In this document: positions 22,631 through 32,787 of the stretch, one piece after another
Position numbering within the stretch: position 1 is the stretch's first letter
How the letters are laid out: each line of letters starts with the position of its first letter
Assembly (NCBI GenBank): GCA_026075535.2
Contig: AP026548.1
Coordinates: 9,858,001-9,922,000 of the forward strand
Direction: 5' to 3'
DNA from: Tricholoma matsutake
Lineage: Eukaryota > Basidiomycota > Agaricomycetes > Agaricales > Tricholomataceae
Length of the DNA stretch: 64,000 bases
The notes under the pieces: model-generated
Told to the model about the DNA's origin: nothing
The model's input: the letters and a program-made list of their open reading frames with translations, nothing else
Databases searched by the model: none
Program-made: the position numbers and the translations under genes

Positions 22631-24235
22631 GGCAGCACAGCAGGTGCTCAAGGTCGAAACCACTTCATCATGTTTCCTTTGCCTTTTCAGCTCTCTCTGC
22701 AGATTGCTGCTTCTTTTTATTTGCTGCATACTGGGCTGTTCCATGATGGTGTTGCAGAAAATTCTGCACCCCACCATTCCCAGTTCTGACCCATGTTTCT
22801 ACAGTCTAGACAGAGAATGCATCCATCCTCATCCACCATTGGTTCCTTCTCTGTTTCAGTACCTTATGTGCATGCTTAATAGAGTAGTCTCTGCTGATCA
22901 CTGTGATTAGTCATTCTGCATGCTTCTGACCACTCAGTTGGCACCTGCCTTCCAAAAGGGGGCTTGTCGTAAGCATTTTTTGCCAGGCCCTCGGGTACAA
23001 TTATCATGTGACTTCCAAAAAAAATTAAGAGGCTCAGGGCGGGGACTAACTAACCATCCTGGTATAGTAAATTCAAACTCCAACACACTCACACCTGCTC
23101 CAGAGTCCAAGCACATTTTCATCAGAAATTCAGAAATTTAGAATCTCAGAATCGTGAAAATAATCCCCAACTTCAACCCTACACAAAGTTTGTCTGAACA
23201 ATCCCAAGGCTGGTGGACCCCACCCCATGAACAGTGCTCTGTTAAAAATAAAAATAAAAAGCTGTGGGAGATAGGATAGTGGTGTGGGTAGTTGAACCAC
23301 CTCTTCAAAAAAAAAAAAACGGACAATGTGCATGCCATTTGTGAATGTACATAATGTAACCCCCAGCCTCATAGTCCTGCTACCATCTGATGGAAAAACT
23401 AGGGGGGCATAACTTGTAAAGGCTAGCAATAGACCCATATCCAACAAAACCCGGGGGGTGTGTAACTTGTAAGGGCTATCAATAAACTGCATAGCCCAAC
23501 AATGCACACACATAAAACACACATAAGTCAAGGTCAATGACTACTGACCATGGAAATCTAATCACACTCACAAGGTCGAAATTCATCTGATGTATCAACC
23601 AAATCCTCCACATGACCAATAAAAAATACCCCAGAATCACTGGACACTGTTTTTGCATTGGAGGGACTACTTTTTACCTGATTTCAGGAGTGCCGCCAGA
23701 CATGGTGAAGTAGTTCAGTTGGTGGCAATCACAGGCATTCTTGGAATACTGGCACTGCTTAGACTACCTTGGTGCTCTTCATATTGAGATGTTACCACTC
23801 AACCCGAAGTTGCAACAAAAGCAGGTGAGAAGCTTCCCCAAGGCTTTGACATGCATCCATGGGTGAGTCTTCATCATGACTACAATGCACCTTGTGGCTT
23901 GCTTCTCATATAGGTTCTCGTAGTCATACCAGCTCACCCCTGGTTCAATAGCAGTGGAATCTGCAGAGTTGTTTTCCATTGAAACCCATGGTTCTCTCTT
24001 CTACAGATTCCAGTGCTTTGCATCCACTTTCAGAAACATTAGTATGTTTACTTAGACTAGATTTGTAATCGACACTAGCATACCATGATGCAATCAAACA
24101 TTTCTACTGGTTGCAAAACTGCAAGAAACACTACAATGTTTCTTTCAGATCCATTCTGGAAACAAATTTCTAACCCTCCAAAAACCTGTACCTGCATGGC
24201 AGGTTGATGGGTACAAAGGTGGGCTCAATGGACAA
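22631..24235. repeat. Gene-poor stretch with a short direct repeat
   Basis: No convincing gene. About 23402-23440 (GGGGGGCATAACTTGTAAAG) and 23453-23490 (GGGGGGTGTGTAACTTGTAA) are diverged direct copies. A poly-A tract (23306-23320) follows TTGAACCACCTCTTC, as in a retrotransposed tail. Short frames on both strands show no protein-like pattern. Confidence 0.3.
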
Positions 24236-24239
24236 GGTA

Positions 24240-24490
24240 CACAGTTACCAGTAATTTACAGTGCCCCACATGTCCTAGTGGACTCCGCATGGACTGTGTG
24301 GAGTCCAAGCTAGTCTGTATGCAGAATCTGGGTCGATTTGATATCTTACAAGTTCCAAGCTTTTCAGACTTTATGAAAGTCATGACGTGCCTACAAAATA
24401 TAGTTGTGCAGAGCAAGGATTGAACCCAAGACCTCCAAGTCATCACACAACAAACCAAACACATGTGATCAACCAGTTGAGCCACAGGAG
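24240..24490 (-). mobile_element. tRNA-derived SINE-like element
   Basis: On the minus strand the sequence opens with TGTGGCTCAACTGGTTGATC (about 24487-24468), a good RNA polymerase III A box. About 40 bp later comes GGGTTCAATCC (24427-24417), a B box. The spacing is that of a tRNA gene, but no acceptor stem or clover leaf closes. The body continues (GTAGGCACGTCATGACTTTC; GATATCAAATCGACC) and is shared with 57810-57910. The far end carries GTGGGGCACTGTAAAT, related to the terminal repeat of 57641-57968. Confidence 0.5.
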
Positions 24491-24744
24491 AATTATTTGT
24501 TAGTAATACATAGTTTATTTATGACACTCAAACTCAAACTCAAGTATTTATCTTTCAAAAATTGAACAAATAAACTTTATTAACTGCATCCCTCATGTCT
24601 AACGCGAGGGAGTATACAATACAATCAAAGAAATACAAAAAAACTAATAATAACTACATTGCAAACTATAGATTTAAAAAAAAACTCCCCCCAAAATGTG
24701 GGGGAGGGCTAAAAGAAAAAGAAGAAAAAAAAACCCACCCCATG

Positions 24745-25125
24745 ACCCCACGAGCAGTTGCTCATGAGGATGGAGGCGGGTGGCTTGTCATCGCTGTCGT
24801 TCCACCCGCGATCCACCCCACGAGCAGTTGCTCGTGAGGCTGGGGGCAGGTGGTGCACTGTCGTCTCCTATCCCTGCGCCTAGGTGTCGTTCCACCCACT
24901 ATCCACCCCACGAGCAGTTGCTCGTGAGGCTGGGGGTGGGTGGCTTGTTGTCGCTGTCGTTCCACCCACGATCCACCCCACGAGCAGTTGCTCGTGAGGC
25001 TGGGGGCAGGTGGTGCGCTGTCATCTCCTTTCCCTGCGTCTGGGCATCGTTCCACCCACGTTCCACCCCACGAGCAGTTGCTCGTGAGGCTGGGGGTGGG
25101 TGGCTTGTCATCGTTCATCGCCATC
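24745..25125 (+). repeat. Minisatellite with CACGAGCA/TGCTCGTG palindrome
   Basis: Five to six tandem units, alternating between about 62 and 94 bp. Each holds CCACCCCACGAGCAGTTGCT followed by CGTGAGGCTGGGGG. The core CACGAGCA-GT-TGCTCGTG is a hairpin with 8-bp arms. The first unit is diverged (GCTCATGAGGATGG). The array ends at a long poly-G/poly-T tract at about 25149-25182. Frames on both strands stay open through it because of the repeat structure, not because of a gene. Confidence 0.7.
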
Positions 25126-25463
25126 GTCCCCCGTTTGGGTTTCTGTATTTTTTTTTGGGGGGGGTGGAGGGGGGGGGGGGGTTTGGGCACGTCAGTGCAA
25201 CGTGGCGTGATTACGGAGGTTGGTGGGTGCTTACTAGGCAGGTATCCCCCTTCTGGGGTCTCCTGGCATCCCTGAGCACCCTCCTAGCCCATGTCGACAG
25301 CCTCACATCCTGTTTGAATGGGGAGGAGGGGATCGGGTGGGCGTGGGCATGGGTTGCATGGGTTTCATCGTGGCAGGTCATGCCCAGTAGCATACAACCT
25401 AAAAAGCAATAAAATACAATTAGCTGATTGATAAAAAAAAAGCAAAAAAAAAACACTTACTAG

Positions 25464-25496
25464 GGGCCCAAACGACGATAATTGTCATTTGGGCCC
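25464..25496. repeat. Palindrome GGGCCCAAA...TTTGGGCCC, copy 1
   Basis: A 33-bp imperfect palindrome: GGGCCCAAACGAC, 7-bp centre, GTCATTTGGGCCC. Read on the minus strand it is followed by CTAGTAAGT, like an exon end and splice donor. Confidence 0.7.
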
Positions 25497-25585
25497 ATTG
25501 TGTCAGCTCGGCTCATTGGGTCCTGTTGCATCGGCTCGACTAGTTTGCTGTTTGTTGCTGATGGTGCAAGAGGCGTCGGAGGCAG

Positions 25586-25625
25586 GGGCTGACTGGGTGG
25601 TGGTGGTGGTGGTAGAGGGAGGTGG
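25586..25625 (+). repeat. (TGG)n microsatellite region
   Basis: A run of GGTGGTGGTGGTGG within a purine-rich stretch. No gene is seen in 25500-25750. Confidence 0.6.
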
Positions 25626-25754
25626 GAGGCAGGCATCAAGAGTGATGGTGGTGATCAACATCAACAATGATTGTTGACGCGTCTTGAACTTGCATGTGAG
25701 TCACGTGATTTAAATACGGTTAGATAATGCAATTGTTTGCACTTACTGATAATG

Positions 25755-25830
25755 GCTCTGTGGTGTAGTGGTTAACTGCACTATTTATGCTTGGCGACAA
25801 GGCTTGGGGTTCAAATCCACTTTAACACAT
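25755..25830 (+). mobile_element. tRNA-derived SINE head
   Basis: A box TGGTGTAGTGGTTAACTGC (25761-25779) and B box GGTTCAAATCC (25808-25818) are spaced as in a tRNA. There is no matching acceptor stem and no anticodon stem of normal length, so this is a SINE head rather than a working tRNA gene. A tail follows (25831-26137) rich in palindromic GTCCGAGT/ACTCGGAC words, ending in GTGGGGCACAGTAAAG. Confidence 0.55.
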
Positions 25831-26140
25831 AATTTTTCTGTAGTCAGCTAAGCCTCTGTTGTGCATCCATGTACTCGACTCAGACTCGACTTGGACATGT
25901 ATCTGTCCGAGTCTGTCCGAGTCCGAGTAAATTGATGTTGCTCAGACAAAGTCCATGCACACTCCGAGTAAAAGTCCAAAAATAGCTCGGACTCCACAAA
26001 AGTCCGTGTGGACTCTCTAGGAGTCTGAGCAATATACAGGACATTTGAGCCAAATGAGTGGGTCCAGTCTGAGCTAGTCTGTGCAGAGTCCACCAAATTC
26101 CATGCAGACTGGCTCAGAATATGTGGGGCACAGTAAAGAC
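25831..26140. repeat. Palindrome-rich GTCCGAGT repeat
   Basis: Many copies of GTCCGAG, GAGTCTG and their complements (CTCGGAC, CAGACTC) within 250 bp give a highly self-complementary region. The right end ATATGTGGGGCACAGTAAAG (about 26119-26138) matches the terminal repeat of the element at 57641-57968. A matching left end was not found. Confidence 0.45.
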
Positions 26141-26341
26141 CTCACAGTCACTATGAAATAAGCAGACAAAGCATCCTCCAAATGGGTCATGCCACAAGTT
26201 GTGCCACAGGTCCCACCACAGGGCATGCTACTATATATGGTCATTGTACATATAGTGGGCAGCACTGTGAAAAAAAAAATAAGAAAAAAAAACTATACAG
26301 GTGTCATCACTCATATCTTTGGCCTTCTGTTTTGTTTCAAA

Positions 26342-26740
26342 ATGTCCCCCTCCAGCTCTAGCAAAGCTTCTCCTGAATTACATGCTTCAAGTTCTTGCAA
26401 ACAAAAGCAGTCTACTCATGTCACAGTGAACACTGATCCACTACTACCCAAGAACAAGAAGACAAAAAAAAACAGTGAATTCACTAACAAACCCAAGCCA
26501 AACACCACAACCTGCTAAGGAAACAAGCACTAGTAGTTTTGAAAGCTGGCAGGCCTCTGCTGAAATTGAAGAAATTGAAGATGAAGATAATCTTGTGTGG
26601 CATGCACATCCCACCAACCCAGGCCACATCCTGGAGGCTGCTGAAGGGAGTGACGATGACAACAATCCCAGTGGTCCTAACATCATGGAGACTGACAATG
26701 AAGAACCCGAGGAGACTGCAGAAGATGAATTAAGTAAGTC
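26342..26740 (+). pseudogene. Probable N-terminus of a hAT transposase, frameshifted
   Basis: ATG 26342 opens MSPSSSSKASPELHASSSCK. A run of nine A at about 26464-26472 shifts the frame to one that reads ESWQASAEIEEIEDEDNLVW and ends EEPEETAEDELSK at about 26735, followed by a GTAAGT donor. The Ser-rich start and the acidic EEPEET-DEL block are what I expect just before the BED zinc finger of basidiomycete hAT transposases. The BED region is not found here. The matching C-terminal part lies at 29425-31347, so the gene may have been split by later insertions, or the two pieces may be unrelated copies. Confidence 0.35.
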
Positions 26741-26769
26741 AGTTCCTGTCCAATGTCACTGTCTTTTCT

Positions 26770-27173
26770 AAAATGGGCACAGACATCAGCAAAGTCAGGG
26801 TTGACTACACAGCACTACATAGCACACCATAGCATCACAGTGTCATAGCATGGTTCTTTAATTCTGTAGAACTGTATAGCACCCTACCTTGTCTACATAG
26901 TCTCATACTTTCACTATATAGTGCTATGTAGAGCTTCATAGAGCTCTCTAGACTAGGTTCTATCAGCAAAAATCTGTTATTAATCTTACAATTATTTTAT
27001 GTTCAATATGTTCAAGGCATCATGAGTGAAACAAAAATCTATTCCACAATATTATATTACTATCTATTATACTTGTATTATCTACTCCATTAAGTTCATA
27101 TCTATCCATTAACAAAACTCACACAATTGACCTGGCAAGCAGGGGAACAGGACTGCATCACTATGGCCCACCC
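26770..27173. repeat. Low-complexity CATAG/CACTA-rich stretch
   Basis: Repeated short words (CATAGCA, ACATAGC, TATAGTGC) between 26805 and 26960. No gene. Confidence 0.3.
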
Positions 27174-27702
27174 TTACACAAGAGACAGAGCAATATATTG
27201 CCCTGGAGAATATGTTGGGAATAATAGGGAAAAAAGACACTTTTTCCCTGAGGAAAAATAAAAGGAACCATCAGTAAAAAAATGTTGTTTTTCCCACACT
27301 TTTCTCTTTGCCCTTGCTCAGCAAAAATAACTCATCCATTCCCAGGAGAAAATCAGGTGAAAATGGAGGGGAAATATATCTTTTTTTCCACATTTTCTCT
27401 ATATCTGGTGAAAATAACATTTTTTCTCCTGACTTCCACAATTTTTTCACCTAGAAACAGATTAGTTATTTCTCCACAGAGAAAAAAGTGGGAAAATGAC
27501 CTTTTCCCCCCTAACATTCACAAGTTTTTCTCCTGGCAACAGATTAGTTGTCTTCCTGCAGCAACCAAAAGGACAAAGTGTGGGAAAATAACATATTTTT
27601 ACTGATGGTTCCTTTTATTTTTTTCCAGTGAGAAAGTGTCTTTTTCTCCCATTATCCCCAACATTTTCTCCAGGGTAATATATTGCTCTGCCTCTTGTGT
27701 TA
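27174..27702. mobile_element. TTA-flanked MITE, copy 1
   Basis: 523 bp (27177-27699) with long terminal inverted repeats of about 100 bp beginning CACAAGAGACAGAGCAATAT on the left and the complement of AGAGGCAGAGCAATATATTA on the right. It is flanked by the direct duplication TTA (27174-27176 and 27700-27702). A 3-bp T-W-A duplication is typical of PIF/Harbinger elements. No transposase; the interior is alternating TTTTCTCC and GGAGAAAA blocks. The reference copy for 59589-60121 and 9409-9809. Confidence 0.85.
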
Positions 27703-29185
27703 CAAGCAGTTGCTTGTAAGTGTGGCAGCAGCAAGGATGAGTTCTGTGGGACACGTGTCACTGCAAATTGTGCAGCCAATGTCGAGGGTGCTGTATCAAT
27801 TGCCATTGTTACATAGGCTGGGAGGTTGCCTGGTCTTGTCTTACCTTGGGATACTGCTGTCATAGTGGGGACAGGTGCTGGGCCTCATGGCAAGTGATTC
27901 CTGGTTTTTTGGGGGGTTAGTTGTGATGTGGTGCAGCAGTGGGTTCAGGTGGATGCTTACCTGACTCCTGGCACTGGGCAACCACCGCAATACATGCTGC
28001 GAGCGGGAACTCGGAAGCATAAGGGCTGGAGCTGGGTGTTGTGGTGAACAATTCCTATTTTTTTTTTTGGGGGGGGGAGGGGTTATGTTATGATTTTCTG
28101 TTATTGTAACCCACGATGACCAGACGTACGCCGGCAAGGCCGGGTACTTTAATTTTTCCATTCGACTCGACTCACCTCCGATGGAAGACACCTTGATGCA
28201 TGGTGACTCCATGCACCTGAACCCACTCCCATGCATGCTGCAATACGACAGCCCTTTGACATGAGGTCCATAATGTCGGACACTCGCAATCGACATGCTG
28301 CACTGCAGCATGTCCTTGACACCGGATCTGTGACATTGGACACCTCATGCCAGGCATGAGGCCTATTGTCTCTATTGTTCTTGTCTATATTTACCTGATA
28401 AGCATCTCACCTTCCGATTGGACAATAGGTAGTCCTGGAACAGTATATAAGCTGTAGCTACACTCTGTGTATTCTCCAGCTTGACCTAATTCAACCAACG
28501 GTCTTAGACTCAACCAGAACACTCAACAACTAAGGAAGTCCCTTAGTTGTGATACACTCGAACTCGACAGCTTAGGAAGCCCCTAGCTGTGATAACCCGA
28601 ACTTGACAGTTGGAAAGCCTCCAACTGTGATACACAAACCGACGGTTTAACTCAGAAAGCCTCTGAGTACAGAAAGCTGTGACAACTTGAGGAAGTACCC
28701 AAGTGAAGGCAGGAAGCCCGATACACTAGGAAAGTCTCCTAGTGCAATACAAGACAGTTGGAAAGCCTCCAACTGTAACACACGAAGCCGAGGCTGAGTT
28801 AAAGACCTATAGTCTTAACAGGTTAAGTTGTGATGTGGCAGGCAATGGGTTAGGGTGGGACTTACATGGCTCTCAGCACTGAGCCACCACTGATGCATGC
28901 AGTGAGAGGGAGCTTGCAGGCATGGGGGCAGGTGTTGGGTCTCATAATGGGGGGTTAGCTGTGATGTGGTACTGCAACAGATTCAAGGGGAGGCTTACCT
29001 GGCTCTCCCAGCACTGCTACTTGGTCTCCTAGACATAAATGAGGTCCCATGTGAAGGGGGAGAAGGGTTGTAGATTGGGCATGATTGGTCATCTCACATC
29101 CATGGTTGTTGTGAGTAGCTTACATCCTAAAAAGATAAGTAAGGCAATTATTTAGATGATAAGAATGCCAATAAAAATGGCTTAC
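27703..29185 (+). repeat. Tandem repeat of about 150-210 bp, split by a solo LTR
   Basis: Three diverged units begin GGGGGTTAGTTGTGATGTGG (about 27909), GGTTAAGTTGTGATGTGGCA (28821) and GGGGTTAGCTGTGATGTGGT (about 28953). They share CTTACCTG(A/G)CTC and AGCACTG blocks. A solo LTR sits inside the second unit. An open stretch just after the MITE (about 27705-27800; KDEFCGTRVTANCAANVEG) may be an old exon. The segment 29040-29185 carries TTACATCCTAAAAAGA, also near 25400. Confidence 0.5.
28081..28825 (+). mobile_element. Solo gypsy LTR with TSD GGTTA
   Basis: 735 bp (28086-28820), starting TGTTATGATTTTC and ending TATAGTCTTAACA, flanked by GGTTA on both sides (28081-28085, 28821-28825). It shares blocks with the Gypsy2 LTR (GATGCATGGTGACTCCATGC; CATGAGGTCCATAATGTCGG), so it belongs to a related family. 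A TATA-like AGTATATAAGC lies at about 28441. The 3' half holds repeated GGAAGCC(C/T)...GTGATAC blocks. Recombination between two LTRs of a full element would leave exactly this. Confidence 0.85.
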
Positions 29186-29188
29186 CTA

Positions 29189-29221
29189 GGGCCCAAACAA
29201 TAGTAGACATCATTTGGGCCT
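29189..29221. repeat. Palindrome GGGCCCAAA...TTTGGGCC, copy 2
   Basis: GGGCCCAAACAAT, centre, ATCATTTGGGCC(T). On the minus strand it is followed at once by CTAG-GTAAG. Confidence 0.7.
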
Positions 29222-29424
29222 CCATTGCATCTGAAATACATAACATCTTTGCCACCATGGGCAAGCACGGTGGTGGATGGTGGCAGTGGTAGAGCCCCAA
29301 CAGAGAGAGCAGTGGACATCTGATGAGACAAAGAGAGGGGAGTGGACAGGAAAGATGAGGTTGATGGGAATGTTGAGCTCGACAATTTTCTATCAAAGTC
29401 AACATACATGTGACTTGACATTAG

Positions 29425-31347
29425 GGCAGGGTTACTCAACTTTGCAAAAGTGTCCCACAATGTCAAGAAGGTCTTTGTTTGGTGTCATCAGAGGATTGCA
29501 ATGATGCTGCAGGTGGGTAACAAGTGTGTAAATATGATATTAGAGCTGAATATATTGAATCTTTTACAGGGATATGATGGTGCCCTGAACTTTGCAACAG
29601 ATGCGTGGATGTCACCTAACCACAAAGCCTATGTTGCCATTACAGTCCACTTTAAGCAGAATGGTGTCCCTGTTGCCATGCTTCTTGATCTTGTCGAGGT
29701 GGCCATGTCACATTCTGGATTGAACCTTGCTGCTGCATTTGCGAGGATTCTCAATGGCTTTGGTATTGCAGATAAGGTCAGCATTCAAACAAATCATGAT
29801 GAATATAAATTAAATTCAGGCTAAGTATCACTTGTGATAATGCAACCAATAACAACACAATGATTGATGAACTGAAATCCCTGCTCACCGAATTCTCTGG
29901 CCTAGCAAGTTGAACATGTTGCTTTGCACACATTATAAATCTGATCGCCAAGACTGTCATTCAACAATTTGATGTTCCACAGGCACAAGAGGGTGAGGTT
30001 ATTGATGAGGCAATGAAGGAATTATGGGCACTGGCAGGAGATCTTGATGTTGAGGAGTTGGTGACCCAGGCAGCCAACAGCCAATCAGATGATGGTGATG
30101 ATGACAAAGATGGTGATAGTGAAGGATGGGTGGATGAGCATCAAAAGATCTCAGAGCTGGAGTTGAATGAGCTTGAAGGTGATGTGCAACCAGTGTGAAT
30201 GATGTTGGTGAAGGTGGGTCCAGTTGGCACAGATGCTGTTGATGTCGTATCTGACTACCTGCACTAGCTTCAAGAGATGAAGTTGAGGCAGTATGAGATG
30301 GATGTGAATCAATGGGAGATAGCTCGCCAGCTGTGCCAGGTTCTAAAGGTGAGTTTTCATACCTTGTTTGATTCTTTCACTCATTCTGTCCAGATCTTCA
30401 AAGATGCAACACTTTTTTTCTCTCGCGAGAGCACTCCAAACATCGCAACTGTCATTCCTGCCATGGACCACATTGATGAGGTGCTTGCCACCAATGCACT
30501 TGATGCTCAATATTCCTTGTCTATTCAAGCTGCACTCACAATCTGGAAGAAGACCCTCAATCATTACTACAGCAAAACTGATCTTTCTGAAGTTTATGGG
30601 ATTGCTATGGGTATGTACTTGCCATTCTACAACATTATGCACTCAGTCAACTGTTTCCCCAGTTCTCCACCCTCAGCACAAGCTACAGTATTTCCAAAAT
30701 GGTGGTTGGACAGAAGAATGGATCACAATGTCGCTGAAAATTGTTTGAGACTGATTTGAGGGTACATACAAGGCCGATTCAGTAGATGAAGATGATGAGA
30801 TAATTGAAGAGGTGTGTACTAGTACTTTTACATTGTGATCCATATATTAACATTGAACTTATAGGCCACAGCATCAGACTCAAAGAACATTTTTGGCAAC
30901 CTTCCTGCACTTGCTGCACCCAAACCCTCAGATTTATGAGATGAACTCGAGCACTTCCTCAGCACAGACCCAGAGTATGTCAAGGATGTTCTTTCTTGGT
31001 GGTATGAGCATCGACACATGTACCCATGACTTTCTCGAACAGCAATGGATTAACTCACAATACCAGGTAACCACTGAAATTGTTATAAGAGTTTTCGAGT
31101 CACTAATACACATATCTCAGCAACATCTGTGAATGTTGAGCATGTTTTCAGCATGGGCTGCATTCTTTTGTCACACCTCCACTCTCGCCTCTTAGTTCAG
31201 TCAACTTGACCTTTGATGATGGTTGGAGCATGGAGCAAGCTGGGATATGTCAAGAATAATGATGTGAAGGCTGCCACTATCCTTCCAGAGGTCAAGGGAG
31301 AGGAGGAGGAGCTTGATGAGAATTGGGATCTGATTTTACTAGCATAG
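29425..31347 (+). pseudogene. hAT transposase, C-terminal two thirds, decayed
   Basis: Exons can be chained: VSHNVKKVFVWCHQRIAMML to a GTGGGT donor at about 29511; then GALNFATDAWMSPNHKAYVA (RNase H-fold start with catalytic Asp); then a stretch ending about 30197 with an acidic block (DDGDDDKDGDSEGWVDE). From 30277 comes IARQLCQVLK, an intron, then IFKDATLFFSRESTPN and ALTIWKKTLNHYYSKTDLSE. The C-terminal dimerisation domain follows at about 30866-31060 (DPEYVKDVLSWWYEHRHMYP) and 31110-31347 (TSVNVEHVFSMG; EEEELDENWDLI). At least five internal stops are TGA where the family has Arg (SDL-stop-DEL, MYP-stop-LSR, QST-stop, DVQPV-stop, LAS-stop). The element once cut and pasted itself; this copy is inactive. 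Confidence 0.75.
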
Positions 31348-31379
31348 TATCCATGCAATTGACTAATATACCCCTATGT

Positions 31380-31535
31380 TGTACCTGCATGGGTAACTGT
31401 ACCTGTCATACCCCTGAGAACCCATACCCATATTCACAGGTAACCCATACCCTTGTTGAAGGGTAGGGGTATGTGAGGGTAGGGGTATGGGTATTGAAAA
31501 AATACCTGGGGGTTACCCATGCCAATCTCTATGGA
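31380..31535 (+). repeat. hAT 3' terminal region
   Basis: Repeated ACCCATACCC / GGGTATGGGT words end in GGGTTACCCATGCCAATCTCT (about 31509-31530). A very similar end (CCTGTGCCAATCCCTA) closes 47930-48023. This looks like the terminal inverted repeat of the hAT element just upstream; a matching 5' end was not found. Confidence 0.45.
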
Positions 31536-31617
31536 TACATGTAAAATATTTCTTTGGAATTTCTTCTAAATACATCTTGAGAATATCTGAAGGATATAAG
31601 ATCAGAAGTCATAAAAC

Positions 31618-32787
31618 ATGTTTCTGAGGATGTGTTTCTGTGGGAAACACAGATCAGTCCCAGCAGTGGAGTTTGAGGTAGAGCTTGTGACAACACAGGT
31701 TTGTCAGCATTTCCATTTTTGGGAGTGGGGCTGTGAACAGCTTTCAGTTCCGCCCACCACACTCAGACAAATGTCAAATCCCATGGACCGCTATTTGCAT
31801 TCTAATGTTCATCGTATTGTTGATTTGCAAAGAACAACAGCACAAACCATTGAGACAAATGAAGCGATACAGCAAATGCAAATCATGGTCTCGGACTCTT
31901 ACAATGATGTTTCCATCTTTTCCATTTACTGGAAATCAGATGATACCCGTGGTAGGGAAGACAGCTCCTTGTTCATCCATACTGTTTCAAAGCTCCAGAA
32001 CATAAAATCATGCCAGCGAGGCCTGGACAATGATGCTATGACTATGAGGTTAGCAGGTGAAATCGCTGAAGCAGCATCACAATCCGGATGTTGCAAGCTC
32101 TTCATCCTCCATTATGCAGGCCACACCAACACTGGTAGTACACCCGATAGCCTCATTATCACCCCAAAAATTGGTCAGGAGCTGGGTGGTGGGCCAGAAG
32201 TGGATATGTCTTCTCTTAAAGACCTGCTGAAGGATATGGGTTCAAAGTCTTTGGGTTTGGATGTTCTCCTCATGATAGATTCCTGTTGTGCTGGTATTGC
32301 AGGATGGGGCGGAAAGGCTAAGGGTGCGAGGGTGGAGGTCATGGCTGCTACTGCATGCAAGGGTATCAGCAATTTGAGAAAGGATGGATGGACATTCATG
32401 CAGCACTGGTGTGAAGCCTTTTCCAGGCATCTGGAGATGGGAAAACCTTTCACCTGTGATGACATTGTCAAAGATATCACTCCCGACCCTGAGCTAGAGC
32501 AAATTCCTTCTATGTTTGTTCTATGTGAAGGATGGAATTTACCAATCACATTTCATCCTCATCCTAGCCCAATCGCATCAACTTTACCAGCTGCTGTGAC
32601 TTCCCAAATGGTCGTAGTGGCCTTTCACATTGAGGAAAATCCTGGTTCCACCTCCTTGAAGAAATTGATCAAGTATCTAGATGAAGCACCAGTGAAAGTC
32701 ACAGTTTTAGTGGTACTGCTGACAGCTAGCACATTGCTTCTGCTCTGCATTCCTGTGTTTTTGCAAGAATTACTCATCCTTCCATGA
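31618..32787 (+). CDS. Caspase-like (clan CD, C14 family) protein
   Basis: A single open frame of 389 codons from ATG 31618 with no stop. Residues 165-169 are HYAGH (family HY(A/S)GH, catalytic His169), and residues 221-226 are DSCCAG (family DSCxxG, catalytic Cys223), 54 residues apart as in the p20 fold. Strands precede each motif (KLFILHYAGH; LDVLLMIDSC). After Cys223 come VEVMAATACKGIS and FTCDDIVKDI, as in the p10-like part of fungal caspase-like proteins. The N-terminus lacks the usual first strand (LLIGI-type), so the 5' end may be mis-set or truncated. Residues about 360-385 are very hydrophobic; this may be a membrane anchor or a buried strand pair of a C-terminal domain. Basidiomycetes carry many such genes, some in NLR-like defence proteins. 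No partner gene lies beside it. The stop is TGA 32785. Confidence 0.65.
   Translation: MFLRMCFCGKHRSVPAVEFEVELVTTQVCQHFHFWEWGCEQLSVPPTTLRQMSNPMDRYLHSNVHRIVDLQRTTAQTIETNEAIQQMQIMVSDSYNDVSIFSIYWKSDDTRGREDSSLFIHTVSKLQNIKSCQRGLDNDAMTMRLAGEIAEAASQSGCCKLFILHYAGHTNTGSTPDSLIITPKIGQELGGGPEVDMSSLKDLLKDMGSKSLGLDVLLMIDSCCAGIAGWGGKAKGARVEVMAATACKGISNLRKDGWTFMQHWCEAFSRHLEMGKPFTCDDIVKDITPDPELEQIPSMFVLCEGWNLPITFHPHPSPIASTLPAAVTSQMVVVAFHIEENPGSTSLKKLIKYLDEAPVKVTVLVVLLTASTLLLLCIPVFLQELLILP

Noticed and set aside
24762..25412. Long open frames on both strands across the minisatellite
   Set aside because: The unit length keeps frames open by periodicity; the peptides are simple repeats without start context or family.
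25755..25830. Working tRNA gene
   Set aside because: A and B boxes are present, but acceptor and anticodon stems do not pair and no 3' terminator or normal length is seen; it is annotated as a SINE head.
32700..32787. Firm call of a transmembrane anchor in the caspase-like protein
   Set aside because: The hydrophobic stretch might equally be a core strand of a C-terminal domain; left as a possibility only.
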